Assembly (NCBI RefSeq): GCF_000485905.1
Contig: NC_022664.1
Span: 1,807,001-1,871,000 of the forward strand
Source: Spiribacter curvatus
GTDB lineage: Bacteria > Pseudomonadota > Gammaproteobacteria > Nitrococcales > Nitrococcaceae
Length of the DNA stretch: 64,000 bases
Direction: 5' to 3'
Part shown: in pieces, positions 27,228 to 36,513 of the stretch
How the letters are laid out: each line of letters begins with the position of its first letter
Position numbering within the stretch: position 1 is the stretch's first letter
Made by a program: the position numbers and the translations under genes
Notes under the pieces: generated by a model
What the model was told of the DNA's origin: nothing
The model's database searches: none
The model's input: the letters and a program-made list of their open reading frames with translations, nothing else

Positions 27228-27777
27228 TCCTGACTATCTTCAGCGCGTTCGCATCGAGCCGCTCGACCCTGGAAGGCATGACCGCACAGCGTTCGCATCG
27301 GGTATCACGCGAGTCGACAACTTTCTCAAGCGGTCAGCCAGAAAACAGCAGGCCGATGATCACACGCGGGTTCAAGTCGCGGTATCGGCGGATGCAGTGG
27401 TCGTCGGATACTACGCCTTGAACGCTCACCGGCTCGACCTGCCCGACGTTCCCGAACTACCCCGACGTCTCTTGCGCAACGTACCACCCCATGGCGCGAT
27501 ACCGGCTGCTTACCTCTCGATGCTTGGCGTTTCGTCCCCCGTTCAGGGACGCGGATTGGGGCGGTTGCTGATAGCGGATGCGTTCCAGCGCGTGCTTAAT
27601 GCCGCCACTCAGATCGGACTCGCGGCGCTTGTTCTGGATGTGCTCGATGACGACGGCGAAGATGCCGCGCGCCGCCGACAAGCATTTTACACTGCGCTCG
27701 GTTTTCATTCTTTCCCGAGTCAACCAGGGCGCATGTTCATCACTCTGGATACATTGCGCCGCGCCGCAGCCCATTGA
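27217..27777 (+). CDS. tacT: GNAT acetyltransferase toxin (TacT-like)
   Basis: A 186-residue GNAT protein of the family whose members acetylate charged aminoacyl-tRNA. Conserved parts are FASGITRVDNFLKRSARKQQADDHTRVQVAV, IPAAYLSMLGVSSPVQGRGLGRLLIADAF (acetyl-CoA binding) and RRRQAFYTALGFHSFPSQPGRMFI with the catalytic Tyr region. The ATG at 27217 overlaps the antitoxin gene; the upstream open codons are antitoxin sequence in another frame. With its partner it forms a complete module. Confidence 0.9.
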   Translation: MPTDPDYLQRVRIEPLDPGRHDRTAFASGITRVDNFLKRSARKQQADDHTRVQVAVSADAVVVGYYALNAHRLDLPDVPELPRRLLRNVPPHGAIPAAYLSMLGVSSPVQGRGLGRLLIADAFQRVLNAATQIGLAALVLDVLDDDGEDAARRRQAFYTALGFHSFPSQPGRMFITLDTLRRAAAH

Positions 27778-27819
27778 TCAGGCGCTGTTTCCCGGCCAGG
27801 GCGTCGTCTGACAAGATCC

Positions 27820-28914
27820 TCAGGGCCTATTGCGCCTGGCGTAGTTAGCCTCGATCCACTCGCGGTAGGCACCCGACTGAACGCGGGCGACCCACTCGGG
27901 GTGGTCCAGATACCACTGCACGGTCTCGCACAGGCCCTGCTCAAAGGTGTGGGCCGGCCGCCAGCCGAGCTCGTGCTGAATGCGCCGACTGTCGATCGCA
28001 TAACGCCGGTCATGGCCGGGCCGGTCGGTGACCGAGGTGATGAGGGTGCGATAGCCACTGCCGGTCTCCGTGGGCTGGATCGTCTCGAGCGTCTCGCACA
28101 GCGCCTCGACCACCTCGCGGTTGGTGCGCTCGGCATCCCCACCAATGTTGTAGGTGCGACCGATCTTGCCGTGCTGTAGGACCGCCCACAGCGCCTCGGC
28201 GTGATCGTCCACATGCAGCCAGTCGCGGATCTGTCCCCCATCGCCGTAGACCGGCAGGGGCTTGCCGGCAAGCGCGTTCAGGATCATCAGCGGGATGAGC
28301 TTTTCCGGAAACTGGTAGGGCCCGTAGTTGTTCGAGCAGTTGGTGATCACCACCGGCAGACCATAGGTGCGGTGCCAGGCGCGGACCAGATGATCGCTCG
28401 CGGCCTTGCTGGCGGCGTAGGGCGAGCTCGGTGCGTAGGGCGTCGCCTCGGTGAACGCCGGCGCGTCGGTCGGCAGGTCGCCGAAGACCTCGTCCGTCGA
28501 TATGTGATGCAGGCGGAAGCCCTCGCGCGGGCTCGAGCCACTGGCCTCGGGGCGGTCGTCGAGCCCCTCCCAGTAAGCGCGGACGACGTCGAGCAGGTTC
28601 TGCGTGCCGACCACGTTGGTATCGACGAACACGCCGGGGCCGAGGATCGAGCGGTCCACATGGCTCTCGGCGGCAAGGTGCATCACGGCATCAGGGCGAT
28701 GCTCACGAAAGACCCGTTCGAGGGCCTCGCGATCGCGGATATCCACCCGCTCGAACCGATACCCGGGATCATGCTCGAGCCCGGGGAGGGACTCGGGGTT
28801 GCCGGCGTAGGTGAGCGCATCGACGTTGACGATTTCGGCCCGCCGGTCACTGCGAAGTTGGCGGATGAGCGCCGAGCCGATGAACCCGGCGCCACCGGTG
28901 ATGAGGATTTTCAT
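27820..28914 (-). CDS. rfbB: dTDP-glucose 4,6-dehydratase
   Basis: Makes dTDP-4-keto-6-deoxyglucose for deoxysugar synthesis. The 364 residues show the NAD loop [13 protein letters not shown] at 7-19, [11 protein letters not shown], the catalytic STDEVFGDL and the [17 protein letters not shown] region with YxxxK, and [18 protein letters not shown]. No rfbA, rfbC or rfbD is visible in the window, so the dTDP-sugar made here needs partners elsewhere. It lies at the edge of the polysaccharide locus, alone between two TA-related genes. Confidence 0.95.
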   Translation of the reverse strand: MKILITGGAGFIGSALIRQLRSDRRAEIVNVDALTYAGNPESLPGLEHDPGYRFERVDIRDREALERVFREHRPDAVMHLAAESHVDRSILGPGVFVDTNVVGTQNLLDVVRAYWEGLDDRPEASGSSPREGFRLHHISTDEVFGDLPTDAPAFTEATPYAPSSPYAASKAASDHLVRAWHRTYGLPVVITNCSNNYGPYQFPEKLIPLMILNALAGKPLPVYGDGGQIRDWLHVDDHAEALWAVLQHGKIGRTYNIGGDAERTNREVVEALCETLETIQPTETGSGYRTLITSVTDRPGHDRRYAIDSRRIQHELGWRPAHTFEQGLCETVQWYLDHPEWVARVQSGAYREWIEANYARRNRP

Positions 28915-28967
28915 GGGATTGAGTCTAGCAAAAGGGGGATCGCGCGCTCACGCTGAGCTTATCGACG

Positions 28968-29222
28968 CTAGAAACGTTCACTCTCCCGCGCCCGGCGCAT
29001 GAACAAACCGGATTCCTCTCCAGCCATCGGCATCTGATCAGTCAACGTGCGCAGCCTGTCGGCATTAATGGGCTGGCGTTCGACCTCGACGGGGACAAGT
29101 CGGACAACTGGCCGTCCGTGCCGAGTGATCGTCACCGACTCACCCCGTTCGGCACGATCCGCCAGCTCATGGAGATGTGCCTTGGCCTTGGGGAGCGTTA
29201 TGGAACCGGCATCCATCGTCAT
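28968..29222 (-). CDS. orphan Phd/YefM-type antitoxin
   Basis: An 84-residue protein with the Phd/YefM pattern ITLPKAKAHLHELADRAERGESVTITRHGRPVVRLVPVE. The C-terminal helices normally bind a Doc, RelE or PIN toxin. None follows: the next minus-strand gene is rfbB, 54 bases away. I chose the ATG at 29222 (MTMDAGS) or 29216; the longer frame reaches into the promoter region of the kinase gene. It is either a lone regulator or the surviving half of a TA module. Confidence 0.82.
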   Translation of the reverse strand: MTMDAGSITLPKAKAHLHELADRAERGESVTITRHGRPVVRLVPVEVERQPINADRLRTLTDQMPMAGEESGLFMRRARESERF

Positions 29223-29353
29223 GCACCGCTTGGTGACCAGTGTTCCGTCCAAGGTAGTCGCCGTTGCCGCGCTCGGCAACGCATTGATGCGAATCGCGGT
29301 GACAGCGATGATGGTGTGCGATTCAACACCAGCGACACGTCACGGGACATGAA

Positions 29354-30238
29354 ATGAACGACGACTGCTGGGCCGGCATTGAGCAGGCCATCGCCGAGGC
29401 ATCGGGTCATGCGCCCGCGCCCATGCGGCGCACATCGGTCGGTGGTGGCGATATCAATGCCGCCTATCGGCTGGAGGGGCCGACAGAGCGCTGGTTCGTG
29501 AAGCTCAACCGCGCCGATCGGCTGTGGATGTTCGAGGCCGAGGCGGCGGGGCTGGCGGCCATGGCTGCGGCCGCCGAAGGCCCGCGCGTGCCGCGACCAT
29601 TGACTACCGGCGTCGCAGGCAATCGCAGTTATGCGGTGATGGAGTGGATCGATCTGCGTCCGCGCGGGGATACAGCGGCGTTGGGTCATGCTTTGGCGCA
29701 TCTGCACGCAGTGACGGCGGATCAGTACGGCTGGGATCGCGACAACACCATCGGCGACACCGATCAGGTCAATCCCTGGGGGCGCGACTGGGTAGCGTTC
29801 TACCGCGAGCATCGATTGCGGTTTCAGCTCGACCTCGCACGTCGCAATGGCTTTGGCGGGCGGTTGCAGGATCGCGGCGAGGCGCTGGCGGCACGGTTAG
29901 GGGCGTTTTTCAGCGATTACACCCCGGCTCCCTCACTGCTGCACGGCGATCTCTGGTCGGGGAATGTCGCGTTTGATGGGTCGGGCGCGCCGGTGCTTTA
30001 CGACCCTGCGGTGTACTTTGGCGATCGGGAGAGCGATCTGGCGATGTCCGAGCTATTCGGCCGACTGCCGGCGGCGGCGTACTCGGCCTACGAGGCAGTG
30101 TGGCCGCTGGATGCGGGATATCCCGTGCGCCGCGAGCTCTATCAGCTCTACCACATCCTCAATCACGCGAATCTGTTCGGCGGGCCGTATGCCCGAGAGG
30201 CGGAGGGGATGATCGATCGGTTGCTGGCGCAGGTGTGA
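29354..30238 (+). CDS. fructosamine/ketosamine-3-kinase family protein
   Basis: A 294-residue aminoglycoside-phosphotransferase-like kinase that phosphorylates ketoamine adducts so that glycated proteins are repaired. It shows FVKLNRADRLWMFEAEAAGLAAM (ATP Lys region), the catalytic LLHGDLWSGNVAFD with HGDxxxxN near residue 197, and LYDPAVYFGDRESDLAMSELFG carrying the DPA metal-binding Asp. The length is normal. It stands alone on the plus strand before the first ligase block. Confidence 0.93.
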   Translation: MNDDCWAGIEQAIAEASGHAPAPMRRTSVGGGDINAAYRLEGPTERWFVKLNRADRLWMFEAEAAGLAAMAAAAEGPRVPRPLTTGVAGNRSYAVMEWIDLRPRGDTAALGHALAHLHAVTADQYGWDRDNTIGDTDQVNPWGRDWVAFYREHRLRFQLDLARRNGFGGRLQDRGEALAARLGAFFSDYTPAPSLLHGDLWSGNVAFDGSGAPVLYDPAVYFGDRESDLAMSELFGRLPAAAYSAYEAVWPLDAGYPVRRELYQLYHILNHANLFGGPYAREAEGMIDRLLAQV

Positions 30239-31028
30239 TCGCCCAATCCGTCTATCGAAAGGCCATCAGACCTCCCTAGATCGCGCGATACATGATGTGC
30301 CATTTTCTGAAAACATGGCACGTCTGCACTTAGGTGCATCCTTGCAGTGCAATGTCCATTGGGTCCTCGGCGCATTCACCTCAGCCGGCCACCACGGCGT
30401 CGAGATTTATCCGACATACCGCTCGTCGATAATCTCCTCAAGCGCTTGGGCGTCGCCACCCTTGTGGCCGGACGATCATCACGCATCATCCGCTCCAGGT
30501 TTCGGCGGGTGAAGACAAGCCGCCGATGCGCAGCCGGTTCGGTAGGTGGCAGGCAAGGCGGTGAGGGTGTTATGGCAGAGGGGGGATAACGCGTGACGTT
30601 CTCCGTCAAGTATCTCAATGCCCGAAGTAAAACGGCACATGACCAGGCCGAGTGTCGAATCAGCGAGTTACGCACGCCGGAACGGCGTTCACCCGGCTGA
30701 GACCGCTCAACCGCACTAACGCATGGCATAAAACCGTTCGACGTAGAACGTCGCGCATTACCACTCCCCAAAACAAGGTACCGCAACCAAGGGCCCTTCC
30801 GGGTTAGGATAGACTACGCTCACTGCTCATTGCTTACTGCCCACTGCCCAGCGCCCAGCGCCCACCGCTCACTGATCACTGCTCAACGCTCAGCGGTCAG
30901 ACATTGCCCACCGTTCCCGACAAAGCCCAGCGCGCCGCCCCGCCCCGCGCCGCGCCGCGCGCCACGTCCGTCACCCAGCGCATATCACTCCCAGCCAACA
31001 ATGCGTCATCGCCACTGATCAAGGTATA
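30239..31028. other. long non-coding stretch upstream of the first ligase gene
   Basis: About 790 bases without a convincing gene. The first 300 bases show nothing recognisable. From 30547 the sequence is the first copy of a direct repeat found again at 36053. It includes GACGTAGAACGTC, a degenerate run of GCTCACTG-like 8-base units (about 30826-30900) and the leader of the ligase gene. It may be a long untranslated leader or mobile remnant DNA. Confidence 0.7.
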
Positions 31029-31492
31029 TTGCCCCTGCTCACGGACGATCGGACCCGCACATTGAACACCGCCAGCGCATCCAACCCGCCTACGCCCACG
31101 CCAACGCCAACGCCGCCGAGGGCGCCCCTCACCCGCAGCGAGCAGTTCATCACCGCCGCGGTATTCCTGTTCCCGGCGCTGGCGCTGACCGTCCCGGATG
31201 GCTACTCCATCGGCGCAGTGGCACTGCTCATCGCGGCGGTCAGCCACCGCATCGCCGCTCGCGACACCTGGGCGCAGCAGCCGCCCCTGCCGACCGCCGT
31301 GAAGGCGGTGATCGCGTTCATGATCGTCTACGCCCTCTACTGGATGGGGGACGCGGCGCTGCGGGGCGAAGGCCTGAGAGAGTTCGACCGACCCAGCCGC
31401 TTTCTGCTCGCGGCGTTCTGCCTGAGCGTCTTCGCCCGGGCGCGTATCCAGCAGGGCGCGCTGTGGCTGGGTCTGGCGGTGGGCGGCATCGG
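30547..31492. repeat. direct repeat, copy 1 (leader and 5' part of ligase gene)
   Basis: Begins GGCAGGCAAGGCG and ends near GGCGGCATCGG. It matches 36053-36976 in the same orientation with scattered substitutions and short indels. The strongest identity is from about 30670 to 31240, including the codons for SNPPTPTPTPTPPRAP. The two copies are 5.5 kb apart. Confidence 0.9.
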
Positions 31493-32432
31493 TGCCGGAG
31501 GGGTTGCGTTATGGCAGCGAATGATCGAGGGCATCCCGCGCCCATCGGGCTTTTCGCAGATCATTCAGTTCAGCAACGCTAGCGTTCTCATCGGTTTGAT
31601 GTGCATGGCCGGCCTTCTCTGGGCGATGCGCCTGCCCACCGACCACAACCGTCCAAACGTCCAGAGGACGCTGCTCATCGTCACCCTTATAGGCGGGGCT
31701 GGCGGCGGTCTGATCGGGGCATTGCTGCCGAGCACCCGCGGCGCCTGGCTCGCTTTCGCCCCTGCACTGCTCATCGGGCTCTGGGTCACCGGGTCACTGG
31801 GGCGCGGGCGACGCCTCATGCTGATCACCGCGACGATGATCCTGCTCACCACCGCCGCCACCTATCTCCTGTCCACCGCCAGCACCGACACCCCGCCTCC
31901 CGGCAACACGGCGGACACCACAGCCGCCGCGGCACCCGAGCATCCCCTCGCTCCCGCGGTCCGCGCCCGCAGTGTCGAGCTTCGACTGGAGATGTGGAAA
32001 GGCGCCTGGCAGCTGATCCAGGCCCGGCCGATGCTGGGCTGGGGCGAGCTTGGCTACGTAAGCAAGACCGACTCCCTGGGAGCGGCGGGCGTGATCGACC
32101 CGGTCGCCGCCGACTTCACCCATGCCCATAACGAATGGCTGAACGTGATGGCGAAAAAGGGCATTGTGGGCGCCACGATCCTGCTTGGGCTCTACCTGTC
32201 GCCCCTCATTGTCTTCAGCGGTGTGTATCGGCGAGGTGAACGCGACCGCCGTGAGGGACTCGCCGGCCGAATCGCCCTGCCCACCGCCGGGCTCATCTTC
32301 ACGCTCGGTCTGATGGCGACCGGCATGACGCAGGTGAACTTCAACCACAATATCGGCGTGATGGTCTATGCGTTTATGACGGCCGTGCTGGTCGGCGCTG
32401 TCAGCGATGCGAATGAATCCCGCGCGTCCTGA
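31029..32432 (+). CDS. O-antigen ligase/polymerase family protein, copy 1
   Basis: A 467-residue integral membrane protein with about ten or more hydrophobic segments after a Pro/Thr-rich N-terminal tail. The large periplasmic loop contains RLEMWKGAWQLIQARPMLGWGELGY and FTHAHNEWLNVMAKKGIVGATILLG, the Wzy/WaaL (PF04932-type) signature with the HNEW motif. Such proteins polymerise repeat units or attach glycans to lipid A or protein; these roles cannot be separated by sequence. The start is TTG at 31029 behind AAGG. The 3' end overlaps the opposing WbpM-type gene by 67 bases. Confidence 0.87.
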   Translation: MPLLTDDRTRTLNTASASNPPTPTPTPTPPRAPLTRSEQFITAAVFLFPALALTVPDGYSIGAVALLIAAVSHRIAARDTWAQQPPLPTAVKAVIAFMIVYALYWMGDAALRGEGLREFDRPSRFLLAAFCLSVFARARIQQGALWLGLAVGGIGAGGVALWQRMIEGIPRPSGFSQIIQFSNASVLIGLMCMAGLLWAMRLPTDHNRPNVQRTLLIVTLIGGAGGGLIGALLPSTRGAWLAFAPALLIGLWVTGSLGRGRRLMLITATMILLTTAATYLLSTASTDTPPPGNTADTTAAAAPEHPLAPAVRARSVELRLEMWKGAWQLIQARPMLGWGELGYVSKTDSLGAAGVIDPVAADFTHAHNEWLNVMAKKGIVGATILLGLYLSPLIVFSGVYRRGERDRREGLAGRIALPTAGLIFTLGLMATGMTQVNFNHNIGVMVYAFMTAVLVGAVSDANESRAS

Positions 32433-34264
32433 CGCTCAAAACCCACCACGCACTCACCGAGCATCCGCTCAGCCGCCTCCACATCCTGCTCCCGACAAGC
32501 CGTCTCCAAGCACTCCAGACACTCGACGATGCGTCCGACGGGCAGACACTCCTCCCGCGCGCGCTGGATCATCGGGTGATCGGTGTGCTCACAGTTTTCA
32601 CCGAGCAGGAGCTCCTCGAAGAGCTTCTCGCCCGGGCGCAGGCCGATATACTCGATCGGGATATCACCGTGCGGGTTCTCCCGGTCCCGAACCGTGAAGC
32701 CGCTCAACTGGATCATCCGCCGCGCCAGCTCATGGATACGGACCGGTTCGCCCATATCCAGCACGAACACCTCGCCACCCTTCGCCAGCGAGCCGGCCTG
32801 AATGACCAGGCTCGCCGCCTCGGGGATGGTCATGAAATAGCGTGTGACATCGGGATGGGTAATGGTGACCGGCCCACCCTCGCGGATCTGCTCACGAAAC
32901 AGCGGGATGACCGAGCCCGAAGAGTCAAGGACATTGCCGAACCGCACCATGCTATAGACCGTTGTCGAGGCCTCTGCGGCCAGCGCCTGAACACCGAGCT
33001 CAGCGATGCGTTTAGTCGCGCCCATGATGCTCGTCGGCCGGACGGCCTTGTCCGTGGAGATCAGGACAAACGACCGCACGCCAGCCGCCTCGGCCGCAGC
33101 CGCCGTATGCCAGGTCCCGAAGGCGTTGTTGCGGATCCCCTCGAGCGGGTTGGCCTCCACCAGCGGGACATGCTTGTAGGCGGCGGCATGATAGACGGTT
33201 TCGATGCCGTGGTTGCGCATGCACTCGGTCATGCGCCGGCGATGCACCACCGATCCAAGCAGCGGGATGATCTCGCAGTCATGGCCATGGGTCTTGGCGA
33301 GGGCGCGGAGCTCGCGGTCAATGCGATAGAGCGCCAGCTCCGAGCGCTCGAAGATCGCCAGGCGCCGGGGGCGAAGCTGGATGATCTGGCGGCAGAGCTC
33401 ACCCCCAATGGAGCCTCCCGCGCCGGTCACCATGACCGAGCGTCCGGTGATCGATCCCTCGAGCAACTGCTGATCCGGGTCGACCGGATCGCGACCGAGC
33501 AGGTCCTCGATATCCACCTCGCGCACATCCCGGAGCCGCGCGGAGCCGGTCACTAGATCGGTCATGCTGGGAATCGTGCGGACATGCACCGGATAGCGCT
33601 CGAGTGCCTTGATGATGGAGCGGCGGCGTTGGCGCGACACCGACGGTAACGCCACCAGCACCGAGTGGATGCTCAGGCGCCGGATCAGCCGATCCAGCTC
33701 GCTCGGCGGGTACACGGGCACGCCACGCACGAGCGTGCCATGGAGCTGGCGGTTGTCATCGATGAAGGCGACCGGGATATGTTCACCCGTGGCCATCAGC
33801 GAGCTCACCAACTGCAGCCCGGCCGCGCCGGCGCCATAGATGGCCACGGGCTCCTGATTGCCGCGCGAGCGCGCATAGTGCTGATGCCACGCCCGCACCA
33901 GAAAACGGCTGCCGCCGATGAACAGCAGGCCAATCAGCCAGTAGATCGTGAGGGTGGTCCGCGGAACGGCGACGAGGTCACCGAGCACCACGATCAGGAT
34001 GAACGCCAGGGTCGAGAGGGTCACCCCGCGCACCACTGACCAGACATCGGAGGGGCCCATGTGCCGCAGGACCGAGTTGTACATCCCCGAGATGTAGAAA
34101 AGCGGCAGGCTGATCGCCGGCAGGAGGAGGTGCAGGTACCAGAACTGGTAGAACTTGACCGAGAACCCCTCGCCCATGCGCAGTGCAAACGCCGCCCAGA
34201 CCACGAATGCCATCATCAGGGCATCCCCGACCAGCATGGTGGCGCGTTTTTTCGGTCGGCCCAT
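32366..34264 (-). CDS. WbpM/CapD-type nucleotide-sugar 4,6-dehydratase
   Basis: A 632-residue membrane protein. Four N-terminal helices (to about residue 130) precede a first Rossmann-like region (EPVAIYGAGAAGLQLVSSLM) and the catalytic SDR domain beginning VMVTGAGGSIGGELCRQI (about 282). The catalytic triad region LISTDKAVRPTSIMGATKRIAE has Met in place of Tyr, as in this whole family. It converts UDP-GlcNAc to the 4-keto-6-deoxy sugar, a precursor of amino-deoxysugars such as QuiNAc, FucNAc or bacillosamine. It starts 17 bases after the sugar transferase gene. Confidence 0.93.
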   Translation of the reverse strand: MGRPKKRATMLVGDALMMAFVVWAAFALRMGEGFSVKFYQFWYLHLLLPAISLPLFYISGMYNSVLRHMGPSDVWSVVRGVTLSTLAFILIVVLGDLVAVPRTTLTIYWLIGLLFIGGSRFLVRAWHQHYARSRGNQEPVAIYGAGAAGLQLVSSLMATGEHIPVAFIDDNRQLHGTLVRGVPVYPPSELDRLIRRLSIHSVLVALPSVSRQRRRSIIKALERYPVHVRTIPSMTDLVTGSARLRDVREVDIEDLLGRDPVDPDQQLLEGSITGRSVMVTGAGGSIGGELCRQIIQLRPRRLAIFERSELALYRIDRELRALAKTHGHDCEIIPLLGSVVHRRRMTECMRNHGIETVYHAAAYKHVPLVEANPLEGIRNNAFGTWHTAAAAEAAGVRSFVLISTDKAVRPTSIMGATKRIAELGVQALAAEASTTVYSMVRFGNVLDSSGSVIPLFREQIREGGPVTITHPDVTRYFMTIPEAASLVIQAGSLAKGGEVFVLDMGEPVRIHELARRMIQLSGFTVRDRENPHGDIPIEYIGLRPGEKLFEELLLGENCEHTDHPMIQRAREECLPVGRIVECLECLETACREQDVEAAERMLGECVVGFERQDARDSFASLTAPTSTAVINA

Positions 34265-34281
34265 TGTTCAATCCCTGCGTA

Positions 34282-34854
34282 TCAATCCCTTGAGTGGATC
34301 CGGTCCCCGCGTCCCGCGCCGGTCACCGTCCGCACAATGTAGCGGAAATACGCCGGCAATGAGAACGAGCGGAGCATGCGCGCGTCCCACTCGGCCAGTC
34401 GTTCAGGTTCGGCCATATCGATGCCATGGATCTGGGCAAGCCCGGTGATCCCGGGGCGATGGATGAATACGCCCTGCGCCGCGCGCGCCTCGATCAGGGC
34501 GCGCTGCTCGGGCAGACAGGGTCGCGGTCCGACCAGGCTCATGTCGCCCTTGATCACGTTCCAGAGCTGCGGCAGCTCATCGAGTTTGGTGCGGCGCAGG
34601 AAACCACCCAGCCGGGTCACGGCCGAGGTATCGGCCAGATGGGTAGCGACCGAGGGTGTATCCGGGCGCATGGTACGGAACTTCACCAGTGTGAAGGGCC
34701 GTTGATGTCGACCGACCCGCACCTGGCGGAACAGCGGCGATCCGGTTTCCGCGAAGCCAACCAGGAGCACACCGAGGAAAATCGGTGACAGGACCAGACC
34801 GCCGATCATTGACAACGTCAGATCCAACGCGCGGATGGTCCCCCGCTGGATCAT
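34282..34854 (-). CDS. small undecaprenyl-phosphate sugar-1-phosphate transferase (PglC-like)
   Basis: A 190-residue monotopic phosphoglycosyl transferase. One N-terminal re-entrant helix (LDLTLSMIGGLVLSPIFLGVLLVG) is followed by GSPLFRQVRVGRHQRPFTLVKFRTM, RRTKLDELPQLWNVIKGDMSLVGPRP with the catalytic Asp-Glu pair (LDELPQ), and HRPGITGLAQI. It loads the first sugar phosphate on the lipid carrier. It overlaps the epimerase gene upstream by 4 bases. Together with WbpM and the epimerase it forms a unit for an amino-deoxysugar-initiated glycan. Confidence 0.92.
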   Translation of the reverse strand: MIQRGTIRALDLTLSMIGGLVLSPIFLGVLLVGFAETGSPLFRQVRVGRHQRPFTLVKFRTMRPDTPSVATHLADTSAVTRLGGFLRRTKLDELPQLWNVIKGDMSLVGPRPCLPEQRALIEARAAQGVFIHRPGITGLAQIHGIDMAEPERLAEWDARMLRSFSLPAYFRYIVRTVTGAGRGDRIHSRD

Positions 34855-35771
34855 ACCGACTCGCCTTGGGCGCTGGACCGCAGGACCGCCTCGCGCAGCC
34901 CCGCCTCGACGGGGCGCGGCGGCACCCAGCCGAGCCGCTCACGTGCTCGTGCCGTGTCGACAGTCAGTGATCCGAGCAACCGCTCGGCGAGGTCGCGACG
35001 ACGAATCAGCCGGGCGCCCGCCCACAGCAGCCTCGGCGGGACATTGAAGAGCCTCGGCGAACGACCCGCGCCTGCGGCGAGCACTGTCAGTAGCTCGCGG
35101 GTCGAGACAGCCCGATCATCAGCAACATGGAAGACCCCCTCGGCGGCTTGACGGTGCATGAGCGCATGCTCGATGAAATCAACGAGGTTGTCACGGCCAA
35201 GCAGGTGACGGCGGTTGGTCGTCGCCGCGGCCAGCGGCAATGGCCGCCCAGAACAGGCCCAATGTAGGAGCCGGCCGATATTGCCCGGCGCACCGGGTCC
35301 GTAAACGAGGGGCGACCTGATGATCGTAACGAGCATGTCACTGCCCGTGGCGAGCTGGCACAACGCGGTCTCCGCCTCATGCTTGCTCTGCGCGTAAGGG
35401 CTCGCCGGCGCGGGTGGATCGGCCTCGGTGAGCGGTGTCCTGCTCGCCGAGCCAAGCACGCCGATAGAGCTCAAAAAGATAAAATGCCGGATCCCGGCGG
35501 CCTGAGACTGGCAGGCCAGATTGACGGTAGCCGCGACATTCGCCGGACGAAGCCCATCAAGCCCCGCCCCAGCCGCCTGCTCATGGGCCTTTGCGGCGAG
35601 GTGGATCACCGCACCGCCGGGCATCAGCCAATCGGTCCAGTCGGTGTCGGGTGCCGGTCGGGGCAGGCGCGTGGTGAGCGCATAACCCGCCGTGGCAAGG
35701 GCGGGCATAAGCGCGCGGCCGACGAACCCGCTGGCCCCGGTGACCAGGATCGGTGTTGACACATCCGTCAT
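34851..35771 (-). CDS. NAD-dependent sugar epimerase/reductase (WbpV-like)
   Basis: A 306-residue extended SDR. Visible are the NAD loop VTGASGFVGRALMPAL at 10-25, AVIHLAAKAHEQ, the catalytic FLSSIGVLG and the YAQSKHEAE (YxxxK) motif, plus TTNRRHLLGRDNLVDFIEHAL. Members next to WbpM and a PglC-like transferase usually reduce or epimerise the 4-keto product to UDP-QuiNAc or UDP-FucNAc; that assignment is inference from context. It overlaps the transferase gene by 4 bases. Confidence 0.88.
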   Translation of the reverse strand: MTDVSTPILVTGASGFVGRALMPALATAGYALTTRLPRPAPDTDWTDWLMPGGAVIHLAAKAHEQAAGAGLDGLRPANVAATVNLACQSQAAGIRHFIFLSSIGVLGSASRTPLTEADPPAPASPYAQSKHEAETALCQLATGSDMLVTIIRSPLVYGPGAPGNIGRLLHWACSGRPLPLAAATTNRRHLLGRDNLVDFIEHALMHRQAAEGVFHVADDRAVSTRELLTVLAAGAGRSPRLFNVPPRLLWAGARLIRRRDLAERLLGSLTVDTARARERLGWVPPRPVEAGLREAVLRSSAQGESV

Positions 35772-36513
35772 CGCATATCGCGGTCATCGCGCCCGGTCGC
35801 GGGGATCTGCAGATTGTAAACGGCAATGCGGGAGATCATGAGCCATAGTATACGGCGGCGGGTCTACTTGGGGCGGCCTCATCGATATTGGTGGTGTGTG
35901 CTCTGCTCCCGGTGATTTGCCCACCTGCATCGTAAGGCCTTATTAGGCACGCATCCGAGACCGGCCCCTCCGCGAACTCATCAGGGAAAACTGCTGGGCT
36001 AAGGATCTGATTCAGAGCGACATGATGGTTGAGGGCGCACTAACGCGCTTTGGGCAGGCAAGGCGATGAGGGTGTTATAGCGGAGGGGGCTTAGGCATGA
36101 CGTTCTTCGTACAACATCATTAGGCCAGACGTAAAACGGCCTCCTATTATGCAGATCGGAGAATCAACGAGTTACGCGCGCCGGAACGGCGTTCACCCGG
36201 CTGAGACCGCTCAACCGCACTAACGCATGGCATAAAACCGTTGGACGTAGAACGTCGCGCATTACCACTCCCCAGAAAAAGGTATCGCAACCAAGGGACC
36301 TTCCGAGTTGGGACAGGCTGCGCTCACTGCTCACTGCTTACTGCTCACTGCCCACCGCTCACTGATCACTCCTCAACGCTCAGCGGTCAGACATTGCCCA
36401 CCGTCCCCGACAAAGCCCAGCGCGCCGCCCCGCGCCGCGCCGCGCGCCACGTCCGTCACCCAGCGCATGTCACTCCCAGCCAACAATGCGTCATCGCCAC
36501 TGATCAAGGTATA
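35772..36513. other. long non-coding stretch upstream of the second ligase gene
   Basis: About 740 bases. The first 280 bases, up to 36052, hold no feature I recognise. From 36053 the region is the second copy of the direct repeat, with the GACGTAGAACGTC motif and the GCTCACTG-like 8-base run at about 36324-36390. An open frame reaching back to 36241 is an accidental extension of the ligase frame. Confidence 0.65.

Noticed and set aside
30553-30580. Second ops-like signal before the ligase genes
   Set aside because: GGCGGTGAGGG and GGCGATGAGGG share only the first bases with the ops consensus and lack the GTAGC core.
30297-30589. Short plus-strand frames upstream of the first ligase gene
   Set aside because: No ribosome binding site, no domain and no conservation between the two repeat copies.
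36241-36513. N-terminal extension of the second ligase gene
   Set aside because: It translates the 8-base repeat run and leader, and the first copy has no equivalent continuous frame; the TTG start conserved in both copies is preferred.
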